A stretch of DNA of 13,274 nt, from assembly GCA_038239195.1 (NCBI GenBank), contig JBBSEZ010000279.1, forward strand, positions 1-13,274, in the 5' to 3' direction. This document shows positions 7,013 to 13,200 of the stretch, piece by piece (position 1 is the stretch's first letter; each line of letters begins with the position of its first letter). This stretch comes from JBBSEZ01 sp038239195 (GTDB lineage Bacteria; Planctomycetota; Planctomycetia; Gemmatales; Gemmataceae). Under the pieces are notes generated by a model that was not told where the DNA came from, searched no databases, and worked only from the letters and a program-made list of their open reading frames with translations. The position numbers and the translations under genes are program-made.

Positions 7013-7987
7013 ATGGCCAAGTCGCGCGGCGTGGATGCGAAACTGATCCGGTTGCGGGCGCTCTCCCGGGAAGCGCCCGCCCCCGAGCACCTCGCCGAGC
7101 TTCGCAAGGCACTCGGCGATCCCTCCAACCTCGTGGTTGCGGACGCGGCCGAGATCGTCGGCTCGCGCGCCCTGCCCGAGCTCGCGCCCGACCTGGTGGC
7201 AGCCTTCGACCGCTTCCTGATCGACCCGGCCGAGACCGACAAGCTCTGCCGGGCCAAGATCGCGATCGTCGAGGCCCTCAACAAGGTCGAGTACGACAAG
7301 GAGGACGTCTTCCTGCGCGGCATCCGCCACGTGCAAATGGAGCCGCGGTGGAAGAAAGAAGAAGACTCCGCCGCCCCGCTCCGCGGCAGTGCCGCCTTCG
7401 GCCTCGTCCGCATCGACTATCCCGACGTGGTGCTCCTGCTGACGGACCTCCTCGCCGACCCGGAAAGGATCGCCCGAATGGCGGCGGCGGAGGCGCTCGG
7501 CGAATCGCGCTCCCCCGCGGCCATCCCGCTCCTGCGCTTCAAAGCGCGCACGGGCGACGCGGAGCCCGAGGTGACCGCCGAGTGCCTGGCGGCGCTGATG
7601 GTCGCGGGCCCGAAAGAGTCGCTCTCGTTCGTCGCCCCCTTCCTGCACTCCCCCGACGAGGCGATCCAGCAAGGGGCGGCCTTTGCGCTCGCCGAGTCGC
7701 GCCGGCCCGACGCGCTGGCCGTCCTCCTGGAACACTGGCCCCACGCGCGACGCGGTTCGCAAGAAGCGCTCGCGCTCGCCATCTCCACCACGCGCCTGCC
7801 GGCGGCGCTGGATTTCCTTCTCGGGGCCCTCGCGGGCCGCGACCGGGAGGCGGCGCTGGCGGCCCTGTCCGCCCTCGCCATCCACCGGCACAACGAGTCG
7901 CTCAAGGAACGCATCGCCGCCGCGGTCGCCGGGAAGGGGGGCGCCCTGCGGGAACGGTACGAGAAGAAGTTCGCGCCCCAGAAGTAG
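7013..7987 (+). CDS. HEAT-repeat protein
   Basis: This 324-residue protein is built of alpha-helical hairpins of the HEAT / PBS-lyase-like type. Units of 30-35 residues run from about residue 25 to 305; the clearest is residues 141-178 (VLLLTDLLADPERIARMAAA, then a second helix from IPLLRF), with recurring A-x-x-AL and DP motifs. A charged stretch near 108-120 (MEPRWKKEEDSA) interrupts the array. There is no signal peptide, membrane segment or catalytic motif, so it is probably a cytoplasmic scaffold for protein-protein contacts; its partner is unknown. ATG 7013 is used because coding character begins there; GGAGG lies rather far upstream (6994-6998), so the exact start is less certain. A GC-rich hairpin follows the stop directly. 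Confidence 0.8.
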   Translation: MAKSRGVDAKLIRLRALSREAPAPEHLAELRKALGDPSNLVVADAAEIVGSRALPELAPDLVAAFDRFLIDPAETDKLCRAKIAIVEALNKVEYDKEDVFLRGIRHVQMEPRWKKEEDSAAPLRGSAAFGLVRIDYPDVVLLLTDLLADPERIARMAAAEALGESRSPAAIPLLRFKARTGDAEPEVTAECLAALMVAGPKESLSFVAPFLHSPDEAIQQGAAFALAESRRPDALAVLLEHWPHARRGSQEALALAISTTRLPAALDFLLGALAGRDREAALAALSALAIHRHNESLKERIAAAVAGKGGALRERYEKKFAPQK

Positions 7988-8005
7988 CGGGGCGAACCGC
8001 CCCGC
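7987..8005 (+). terminator. GC-rich hairpin directly after the HEAT-repeat gene
   Basis: A perfect 7-bp stem (GCGGGGC / GCCCCGC) with a 5-base loop begins at the last base of the stop codon. No T-tract follows, so it is at best a weak or Rho-assisted terminator, or an mRNA 3'-end stabiliser. Confidence 0.35.
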
Positions 8006-8053
8006 GCGACGTTGGGCTTGTTTCCGGTGCCTCCCGATGCGGAGGACGTTGTC

Positions 8054-8062
8054 TGGTACAAT
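8054..8062 (+). promoter_or_regulatory. Extended -10 promoter TGGTACAAT
   Basis: TACAAT (8057-8062; five of six consensus bases) is preceded by TG at the extended -10 position. It lies 31 bp before the DUF4058-like gene's ATG with no obvious -35 box. The gap also follows a hairpin, so a fresh promoter here is sensible. Confidence 0.5.
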
Positions 8063-8093
8063 GTCAGCGGCCCGTTCCCCTGAGGAGGCTGGC

Positions 8094-8810
8094 ATGCCGC
8101 TGCTGGACCACTTCAACCCGCCGCTGAACCGAACGCACCCCTGGCGCAGTTTCCACGCGGCCTGGGCCGCGGCCATGGCCCGGTTGCTCAACCAGGGCGT
8201 CTTGCCCCCCGGCTATTACGCCGTCCCCATGCTCGATCGCGACGGCCCCATCGAGATCGACGTGGCGACGCTGCACGGTCGCGCGGGGCCCGCTGGCGGG
8301 GCGGCCGGGCCGCTGACGTGGGCGCCGCCGGCCCCCGGCCTGGCGCTCGCCGTCGAGTTGCCCGCGGACGATGCGGTCGAGGTCCAGGTGTTCGCCGACG
8401 ACGGCGATCCGCGCCTGATGGCCGCAGTCGAGTTAGCGAGCCCGCGCAACAAGGACCGCCCACAGGCGCGGCAGGCGTTCGCCGTCAAGTGTGTCGGCTA
8501 CCTGCAGCAGGGCAGTAGCGTCGTGGTCGTGGACACCGTCACCACACGCCGGGCCGACCTCCACGCCGCGATCCTGTCCCTCCTGGGCGTCGATGCCGCG
8601 ATGCCCTCGGGGCTGTCCGCGGTGGCGTATCGGGCGACCGGCCACGAGGAGGAGGCGCAACAACTCCTGCTCTGGCCGGCACCGCTCGCCCTCGGGCAGC
8701 CCCTGCCGACCCTGCCCCTGTGGATCGCCTCCGACTTCTCGGTGCCCCTGGACCTGGAAGCAAGCTATCTGGCGACGTGCGTGGACCTTCGCATCCGCCA
8801 GGCGGGGTGA
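8094..8810 (+). CDS. DUF4058-like protein
   Basis: This 238-residue protein starts MPLLDHFNPPL...HPWRSFHAAWA, a pattern I associate with planctomycete and cyanobacterial DUF4058 proteins, whose function is unknown. Visible blocks are EIDVATL (54-60), a central beta-rich segment, then VELASPRNK (112-120), a helix with R126 and K132, and SSVVVVDTV (141-149). This acidic-strand / Lys / helix / VVVVD order resembles the core of PD-(D/E)XK-like folds such as Uma2; that relation is my inference and nuclease activity should not be assumed. There is no signal or membrane segment. GAGGAGG (8082-8088) lies five bases before ATG 8094, a strong site that fixes the start. An extended -10 box lies just upstream, so the gene probably has its own promoter. 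Confidence 0.75.
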   Translation: MPLLDHFNPPLNRTHPWRSFHAAWAAAMARLLNQGVLPPGYYAVPMLDRDGPIEIDVATLHGRAGPAGGAAGPLTWAPPAPGLALAVELPADDAVEVQVFADDGDPRLMAAVELASPRNKDRPQARQAFAVKCVGYLQQGSSVVVVDTVTTRRADLHAAILSLLGVDAAMPSGLSAVAYRATGHEEEAQQLLLWPAPLALGQPLPTLPLWIASDFSVPLDLEASYLATCVDLRIRQAG

Positions 8811-8884
8811 CAGCGAGACAAGTCGAGAAGTGGAAGAGGTTGGGCCCTCCGTCAAGGAAATGCCCGGCCGCGGAGGTTTCTCCG

Positions 8885-9883
8885 ATGTCAGACGAGCGCG
8901 CCTTTCTCCAGGCGATCCAGGCCAACCCCGAGGACAGCGCCTCGCGCCTGGTCTACGCCGACTGGCTCGAAGACCGGGGCGACGGCCGCGCCGAGTTCCT
9001 CCGCCTTCACCTCGCCCTGAGTGCGCTACCCCCCGATCACGTCCAGCGGGTGGGTGGCGAACACGAGCTCAGCCACCTCCGCAAGAACGTCGAGCCCGCC
9101 TGGCTGGCGGTGGTCGAGCCCGAACGCGCTCACCTCGTCGAAGGGCCCCCGCAGCGGCCCCGCTGCACGTGTTTCGAGGCCGCGTACGAGCACCGGGCCT
9201 GGTACGAGCTTGCGCTCCACACCGAGCCGCAGGACACCGAGTGCGACGCCTGGAAGCGCCTCCTCGACCTCGTTGAGGATGCCGCGATCAACGGGCGCGA
9301 GGAATTTGCCCCTGGGCGCTCCCTGACCTCCGGCGACTGGTATCAGATCGTGACGCTCCCCCCGACCATAGCCAGGCTGAAGTCGGTCACGCACCTCCTG
9401 CTCTACGGCAGCCATCTCGTGCGCGTCCCCCCGGAGATCGGCGAGATGACGAGCCTGGAGAGGTTCACGCCTTACACGTCGTACCGGCTGCACTGGTTCC
9501 CCTACGAGATCACCCGCTGCAAGAACCTGCGGAACAGTACCGTGAGCACGCGCGCCCTGTACGGTAACTACAAGTATCGCCCTCCGTTCCCCCGCCTGGC
9601 GCCCTGGACGACCTCCGCGAAAGGCCGCCTCGTGAGGGATCGCCCCTCTCTGCACCGCTGCCCGGCGGGACCGATCCGGAACTGCAGCGTGTGCGACCAG
9701 CCCTTTGAAGACCTCGGCCTGCACCGGGCCTGGGCCTCCCTCGGCGTGGCGACCGACGTGCTTCCGCTCCTCGTGAACGCCTGCTCGGAAGAGTGCCTTC
9801 GCGCCCTGCCCGACTCGCCGCCGCATTACGTCCAGCGGCCACACGCCGGAGGGCTGGCCGTGCAGCAACCTCCTCCCCGGTAG
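8885..9883 (+). CDS. TIGR02996-domain protein with leucine-rich segment and C-terminal Cys cluster
   Basis: This protein has 332 residues. Residues 1-45 (MSDERAFLQAIQANPEDSAS, then RLVYADWLEDRGD) match TIGR02996, a short domain abundant in Gemmata and other planctomycetes that caps varied proteins; its role is unknown. Residues 157-226 form degenerate leucine-rich repeats (TLPPTIARLKSVTHLLLYGS, VPPEIGEMTSLERF). Near the C-terminus C267-x2-C270 and C300-x3-C304 (CSVC ... CSEEC) look like a structural zinc site, followed by a Pro-rich tail. It appears cytoplasmic, with no signal peptide. GGAGG (8872-8876) lies eight bases before ATG 8885; the longer open frame from 8720 overlaps the previous gene. 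Such proteins occur as large paralogous sets, so a protein-interaction role is a reasonable guess only. Confidence 0.85.
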   Translation: MSDERAFLQAIQANPEDSASRLVYADWLEDRGDGRAEFLRLHLALSALPPDHVQRVGGEHELSHLRKNVEPAWLAVVEPERAHLVEGPPQRPRCTCFEAAYEHRAWYELALHTEPQDTECDAWKRLLDLVEDAAINGREEFAPGRSLTSGDWYQIVTLPPTIARLKSVTHLLLYGSHLVRVPPEIGEMTSLERFTPYTSYRLHWFPYEITRCKNLRNSTVSTRALYGNYKYRPPFPRLAPWTTSAKGRLVRDRPSLHRCPAGPIRNCSVCDQPFEDLGLHRAWASLGVATDVLPLLVNACSEECLRALPDSPPHYVQRPHAGGLAVQQPPPR

Positions 9884-9887
9884 GCGC

Positions 9888-9901
9888 GGCCCTCTCGGGC
9901 C
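9888..9901 (+). terminator. Short hairpin after the TIGR02996 gene
   Basis: A 5-bp stem GGCCC / GGGCC with a TCTC loop lies four bases past the stop codon. No T-tract follows, so terminator function is doubtful. Confidence 0.22.
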
Positions 9902-9949
9902 ACCGAGCAGGTCCTGGGGCGGCGCAACGGTGAAGCCCCTCGCGTCGCT

Positions 9950-9958
9950 TGGTATAAT
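9950..9958 (+). promoter_or_regulatory. Strong extended -10 promoter TGGTATAAT
   Basis: A perfect TATAAT (9953-9958) is preceded by TG at the extended -10 position. There is no -35 box at the right distance. It is the best promoter-like box in the window, yet it faces no convincing gene; two hairpins follow. Confidence 0.5.
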
Positions 9959-9964
9959 GCTCCT

Positions 9965-10100
9965 CGCGCCCCCCGTCCCGCCCGGACCTGGAAGGGGCGG
10001 GAGACGGGAGTGGCAAACATTCCGGGAGCGCGGATCGCCAAGCCGCAAGCGGAATTGCGCCAGGGCCCGCCGCTTGCGGCTTGGCAGGGCCCTCCCGGAT
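9965..10100 (+). ncRNA. Candidate structured RNA with two hairpins
   Basis: Downstream of the TGGTATAAT box lie two strong inverted repeats. The first pairs 9972-9983 with 9995-10008: a 12-bp stem with a 2-base bulge and an 11-base loop. The second pairs 10037-10052 with 10070-10085: 16 perfect pairs and a 17-base loop, extended by a further 8-bp stem (10021-10028 with 10092-10099). Promoter plus stacked stems suggests a small RNA or leader. A REP-like palindromic repeat is an equally good reading for the second hairpin. The boundaries are estimates and there is no covariation evidence. Confidence 0.3.
10021..10099. repeat. Long imperfect inverted repeat (16-bp perfect core)
   Basis: Arms GCCAAGCCGCAAGCGG (10037-10052) and its exact reverse complement (10070-10085) enclose 17 bases. 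An outer 8-bp pair (TCCGGGAG / CTCCCGGA) is separated from the core by an 8x6 internal loop. The 11-base core CCGCTTGCGGC recurs at 172-182 in the efflux leader. This looks like a REP- or MITE-type palindromic element; counting copies in the genome would decide. Confidence 0.6.
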
Positions 10101-10243
10101 CTTTGGCCCCACACGGCGGCCCTCGGCGAGGCAGGCGGCGGATGGAGCGAGCGCCCTGGCGGTGGCGAGGATGAAAGGCTTCACGCCGTCCTGTAGACCG
10201 TCTGATGCCCGTCCTTGGGGAGGAATCAGAGGCTATCTGGTAA

Positions 10244-10271
10244 GGGGAGGGCGAGGCGCCTCGCCCTCCCC
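10244..10271 (-). terminator. 28-bp perfect palindrome, probable terminator of the minus-strand gene
   Basis: GGGGAGGGCGAGGC is followed at once by its exact reverse complement, giving a 14-bp half-arm hairpin. It lies 19 bases past the stop codon of the secreted minus-strand protein, the normal place for a terminator. On the minus strand only TT follows the stem, so termination would rely on the very stable stem. It would also block read-through from the plus-strand side. Confidence 0.5.
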
Positions 10272-10290
10272 GCGCTGCTCGGGTGCCCTC

Positions 10291-11763
10291 TCACTTCCGC
10301 AGCGTCACCCGATAGCGCAGGCCGGTCGTCTCCAGTGGCTCCCCGGAAATGCGGCTGGTCAGCGTGGCGGTCCGGCCGTCGCGCCGATACGCAAACGGCT
10401 GGCCGGTGCCCGGATCGTTCGGCACCGGCGCCACCTTCACCTCCTCGAGCCGGGCGGGCAGTTGGCCCTCGTGGGCGGCCGCGTGCATCCGCAGGGCCTC
10501 GATCGCTCGCAACAGCGCCAACTTGCGCTCGATGCGCACCTGCGCCAACTGAACCTTGCGGACGGCCGGCAGGAACGTGCGGGCCAGGCGCGCCGCCTCC
10601 GTGTCGGGCGCCGACTGCAAGCGCTTGTGGGCCTCGGCCGACACGCCCCGAGCCTGGGGGAAGGGGAGGTAACCGGCCGCGAACACGTCGTCGCGGAGCT
10701 CGTGGTAATAGTGGGAGACGTAGAGCAATAGCACCTGGGCCGGGGGCATCGCGGCGATCCGGGCGGCAGGCAGCCCCACCACCTCGCGGAGGTACTTGCG
10801 CGCGGCCGGCAGGTCCGGCGACTTGGCGGCGGGGCCCGTCGGGGCGGTGCCGGGCTTGGCGGGCTTGGTGCTTTTGTCGCCCTGGGTGACCCGCTCCACC
10901 TGTTGGCGCAGGCGCTGGAGGATCGCGTCCCACTCCGCGGGCGAGCGCGACCGGCCCAGGTCGGCCATCTCGGGGAACTGCATCTCGAGAAGTTCTTGCT
11001 CGAACTCGTTGCCCCGGCGCAAATCGATCAGCGGCCGAGGGACCACCGCCAGCGCCCAGTAGAGGTTGGGAGCATCCGGGCGCTCGATCAAATCGAGGAG
11101 GCAATCGGCGAACTGGCTGGCGCAGGCGATGCCGACCAGGCCGCTGATGAGGAACGGCCCGTCGCTGACCTGTTGACTGAAAGACGTCCCCGTCTGCACG
11201 GTGCGGACGGCGTCGGCGTTGAGCCCCTCGGCGATTTCCACCCGGGCCTTCAAAACCAGGAGCGACGCTTGCAGGCGCATCTCCTGGGCGTCGGGCAACA
11301 ACAGACCAATGGGGTCGCCGGCGTCCAGCGTGTAGTTCCAGTCGGCCGTTTTCCGGCGGGCGCCCAGGTCGAGCTGCCGGAGGTTGTACTTGTGTTCCCC
11401 GAGAAACGCCTTCGCCTCGGCGAGCGGCAACTTTTTCAGCGGCAACTGGTTCCACTCTCGCGGCTTCTCCTGAAGTCGCTTCCTCCGCGCCTCGGAGCGC
11501 TCGTGGGCGAAACGGAGGTAGATCGGCACGGCGTTGCCGGGCTTGCGTTCGGCGGTCGTCGGAAACAGCCGGAATTTAAGCGCCGGGACGGGCGCGGGGG
11601 CCGGCGAGACGGTCAGGGCGCGATCGACGAGCCATTTCTCCGCGGGCTTGTCCTGGGCATTCTTCTCCCGGGAAAGGATCGTTTGGCTGCGGGCGGCCCC
11701 GAGCAGTAGCCCGGCCGGTACAAGGAGCAAGGCGAGGGCGGACCATTGGCACAACCGACTCAT
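10291..11763 (-). CDS. Secreted protein of unknown function, planctomycete type
   Basis: This 490-residue protein begins with a signal peptide: MSRLCQWSALALLLVPAGLL, then LGAARSQ, with cleavage likely near residues 24-27, so it is probably exported to the periplasm. The mature part is helical. A central region (around VRTVQTGTSFSQQVSDGPFL and ALAVVPRPLIDLRRGNEF) resembles helical-repeat proteins common in planctomycete genomes. The C-terminus (IEALRMHAAAHEGQLPARLE, then VPNDPGTGQPFAYRRDG) is also a recurring planctomycete ending. A Lys/Pro/Thr-rich linker occurs near residues 300-320. I see no catalytic motif. ATG 11763 is preferred because GGAG lies nine bases upstream; an ATG five codons earlier (11778) lacks a site. 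The longer frame to 12027 runs through the inverted-repeat element and is rejected. A 28-bp palindrome follows the stop. Confidence 0.75.
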   Translation of the reverse strand: MSRLCQWSALALLLVPAGLLLGAARSQTILSREKNAQDKPAEKWLVDRALTVSPAPAPVPALKFRLFPTTAERKPGNAVPIYLRFAHERSEARRKRLQEKPREWNQLPLKKLPLAEAKAFLGEHKYNLRQLDLGARRKTADWNYTLDAGDPIGLLLPDAQEMRLQASLLVLKARVEIAEGLNADAVRTVQTGTSFSQQVSDGPFLISGLVGIACASQFADCLLDLIERPDAPNLYWALAVVPRPLIDLRRGNEFEQELLEMQFPEMADLGRSRSPAEWDAILQRLRQQVERVTQGDKSTKPAKPGTAPTGPAAKSPDLPAARKYLREVVGLPAARIAAMPPAQVLLLYVSHYYHELRDDVFAAGYLPFPQARGVSAEAHKRLQSAPDTEAARLARTFLPAVRKVQLAQVRIERKLALLRAIEALRMHAAAHEGQLPARLEEVKVAPVPNDPGTGQPFAYRRDGRTATLTSRISGEPLETTGLRYRVTLRK

Positions 11764-11838
11764 CGGGACGGTCTCCATGGGGGAGGAAGAGAGGCAACAC
11801 GTGAGCAAACGATTTAGGGGAGTGGCAGGACTTGGTTT

Positions 11839-11894
11839 CCTGTAGGACGGCTCTCCTGAGCCGTCCAGACGGCTCAGGAGAGCCGTCCTACAGG
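11839..11894. repeat. 27-bp perfect inverted repeat with nested hairpins (REP/MITE-like)
   Basis: A 27-bp arm (11839-11865) and its exact reverse complement (11868-11894) are separated by only two bases (CA). Each arm is itself a hairpin: GGACGGCTC-TCCT-GAGCCGTCC on the left and the mirror form on the right. The element can thus form one long stem or a pair of short ones. It lies between the membrane-protein stop (11919) and the next gene's start (11763), just where a terminator or processing signal would be. Structure and GC-rich core resemble REP or MITE elements dispersed in planctomycete genomes; only one copy is in this window. Confidence 0.7.
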
Positions 11895-11918
11895 GCATGC
11901 CCTTCCCTGCCGGGCGCC

Positions 11919-12404
11919 TTATGGGTCGAGGAAGGCGCCCCGGTGCCCGACCTGGAGGACGGGCCGTTCCGGCGGTGGCGGGCCGGGCGCTTCGGGGCGA
12001 ACCGCGTTCGCGGGCGGCCAGTCCCATCCTTGTTGCAGCGCGAGATGGGCGGCCAGGAAACTGTCCGGCCCCGGCTCGTCCGCCGTCAGCGGCTCCGGGG
12101 GAGAGAAGGGGGAAGGCGTTGGCGGGGCCGGCGCCGGCGCCTGCGGTTGCTGGCTGAGGCGCTGGGCCAGGAAGAGCCGCTCGCCGCGCTCGGACCAGAG
12201 CGAGGCGCCGAGGCCGACCGCCAGCACGGTCATGACGCCGGCCAGGGCTGGCCAGACGAAGCGGGCCGGGCCGGGCCGGGCCGCGGCCCGGCCGGCGGCG
12301 AACAGCATGGCGTCGGCGCTCAGCCCGTCGGGGGCCGGCGCCCAGGCGGACAGGCGGCGCTCCAGCTCACTCAGGTCGTCGGGGCGGGGGGGGTCGCTGT
12401 CCAT
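11919..12404 (-). CDS. Single-pass membrane protein, putative anti-sigma factor
   Basis: This 161-residue protein has a cytoplasmic N-terminus (LSELERRLSAWAPAPDGLSA, then ADAMLFAAGRA) of a type seen next to ECF sigma factors in planctomycetes. One membrane helix follows at about 49-70 (FVWPALAGVMTVLAVGLGAS), then a Pro-rich extracytoplasmic tail with QRLSQQPQAPAPAP. The zinc-binding H-x3-C-x2-C motif of ZAS anti-sigma factors is absent, so any sigma binding would use another surface. The start ATG 12404 lies inside the sigma gene, overlapping it by 34 bases, and GGAGG sits only three bases before it. The two are almost certainly translationally coupled. The anti-sigma role rests on coupling and topology, not on a recognised domain. 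Confidence 0.65.
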   Translation of the reverse strand: MDSDPPRPDDLSELERRLSAWAPAPDGLSADAMLFAAGRAAARPGPARFVWPALAGVMTVLAVGLGASLWSERGERLFLAQRLSQQPQAPAPAPPTPSPFSPPEPLTADEPGPDSFLAAHLALQQGWDWPPANAVRPEAPGPPPPERPVLQVGHRGAFLDP

Positions 12405-12874
12405 CGGCCTCCGATCCTTTCGCGCAGTTGAATCAGTCCCGTTTGATAGCGACGGTGCGCCGTCGGCAGGGCGCACCCGACCAGCCGGGCAATGGCGTCG
12501 AACGTCAGGCCGCCCCACAGGCGGGCGACGATCACCTCGCGCAGCTCCAGCGGGAGGTCGGCGAGCAAGCGCGTCGCCTCGTCGCCGTCCAGGCGCTCGT
12601 CGGCGGCACTGAACCATGCTTCGGGCGTGCTGGCCCGCTGTTCGCGCTGCCGGCGGCGGGCCGCGCTGCGATGGGCGCCGAGCGCCTCGTTGCGCACGAC
12701 GCGATACAACCAGGGCAGGGCCTGCTCCGGCGGCGGCACCTGCTGGGCCAGACAGACGAAGGCGTTCTGCACGAGGTCCTCGCCGCTGCCGCCCCACTGG
12801 CGGGCGTACAGGCGCAACGCCGCCGCGTGCTGGCGGTACAGCCGTCCCAGGACCGTCGGATCGATCGGCCGCAT
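12371..12874 (-). CDS. ECF RNA polymerase sigma factor
   Basis: This 167-residue protein has both ECF regions. Sigma2 covers about residues 10-75, with the polymerase-binding motif GEDLVQNAFVCLAQQ (31-45) and the DNA-melting/-10 segment PWLYRVVRNEALGAHRSAAR. Sigma4 covers about 104-153 (LADLPLELREVIVARLWGGL, then TFDAIARLVGCALPTAHRRY), a helix-turn-helix that reads the -35 box. There is no region 1 or 3. It directs polymerase to a special regulon, probably under control of the overlapping membrane protein. ATG 12874 is chosen because GAGGGGG lies five bases before it; an upstream ATG at 12937 lacks a site and adds 21 unlikely residues. The C-terminus overlaps the next gene by 34 bases. The target promoters cannot be told from this window. 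Confidence 0.9.
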   Translation of the reverse strand: MRPIDPTVLGRLYRQHAAALRLYARQWGGSGEDLVQNAFVCLAQQVPPPEQALPWLYRVVRNEALGAHRSAARRRQREQRASTPEAWFSAADERLDGDEATRLLADLPLELREVIVARLWGGLTFDAIARLVGCALPTAHRRYQTGLIQLRERIGGRWTATPPAPTT

Positions 12875-12950
12875 GCAGGCCCCCTCGCACTTCCCGTCTC
12901 CTTTATGATGCCACGCCGGCGCGGATTTCTCGCGCAAACTCTCCTTGGCG

Positions 12951-13091
12951 CGACAACCTTGCGAGACGTGGTCGAATGGGGCGGACTACGACGCGGTGGC
13001 GCGGCACCTGGCGGGGCGGTTCGAGGCCAACTTCGAGGCCCACGCAGGGCAGGTGGCGGAGGCGGTGCGCCAGGCGGGGCCGCGGGCGTAG
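12951..13091 (+). pseudogene. pckA: 3' remnant of an ATP-type PEP carboxykinase gene
   Basis: The plus-strand frame ending at TAG 13089-13091 reads QPCETWSNGADYDAVARHLA, then GRFEANFEAHAGQVAEAVRQ and AGPRA. This matches the normal end of ATP-dependent PckA as I know it: a Pro-Arg-Glu-Thr-Trp block, Tyr-Asp, a Leu-Ala-x-x-Phe helix, Asn-Phe, and a final Ala-Gly-Pro. The Cys in QPCETW would be Arg in the intact gene, one base away. No start codon, ATP loop or catalytic part exists upstream, where the sigma-factor gene begins. About 45 codons of roughly 530 survive, so it cannot be functional. The intrinsic terminator at 13201 may be the old gene's. The identification is from memory of the family, not from a search. 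Confidence 0.55.
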
Positions 13092-13127
13092 GGAGAGGGC
13101 GGCTTCGATTGGGGGAATCGCGTGGCT

Positions 13128-13135
13128 TGTAAGAT
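13128..13135 (+). promoter_or_regulatory. Possible -10 box (TGTAAGAT) before the terminator
   Basis: TAAGAT (13130-13135) is preceded by TTG, similar to other boxes in this window. No proper -35 box is seen. Transcription from here would give a product of about 90 bases ending at the terminator at 13201-13234. Confidence 0.22.
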
Positions 13136-13200
13136 ACAGGGGAAGAGGTGACTCGTAGGCCCTGCTCGAGAGGCGTTGCAAACGCGGCCCTTCTTGGAGT

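Larger units (their letters stand above)
9884..10290. other. Convergent intergenic region without a convincing gene
   Basis: This 407-bp gap lies between the last plus-strand gene and the 3' end of the minus-strand genes. It holds, in order, a small hairpin, an extended -10 box, two strong hairpins and a 28-bp perfect palindrome (each listed separately). The open frame 9930-10196 has no recognisable protein character (Arg/Gly-rich and crossing both hairpins), and I reject it. Confidence 0.7.

Noticed and set aside
6197..8191. 664-codon minus-strand frame across hicB, the small gene and the HEAT-repeat gene
   Set aside because: It crosses three better-supported genes and intergenic DNA, with Arg/Gly-rich translation lacking domains.
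10226..11455. 409-codon frame on the minus strand overlapping the secreted protein gene
   Set aside because: Wrong-frame shadow; the competing frame has a clear signal peptide, ribosome site and coherent sequence.
12274..12293. 20-bp perfect palindrome of GGCC-type repeats inside the membrane-protein gene
   Set aside because: It arises from repeated Arg-Pro-Gly-Pro-Ala codons at extreme GC; low complexity explains it.
13140..13200. tRNA-like or attachment-site sequence before the terminator
   Set aside because: No cloverleaf, no T-loop GTTCGA-type motif and no matching repeat elsewhere in the window.
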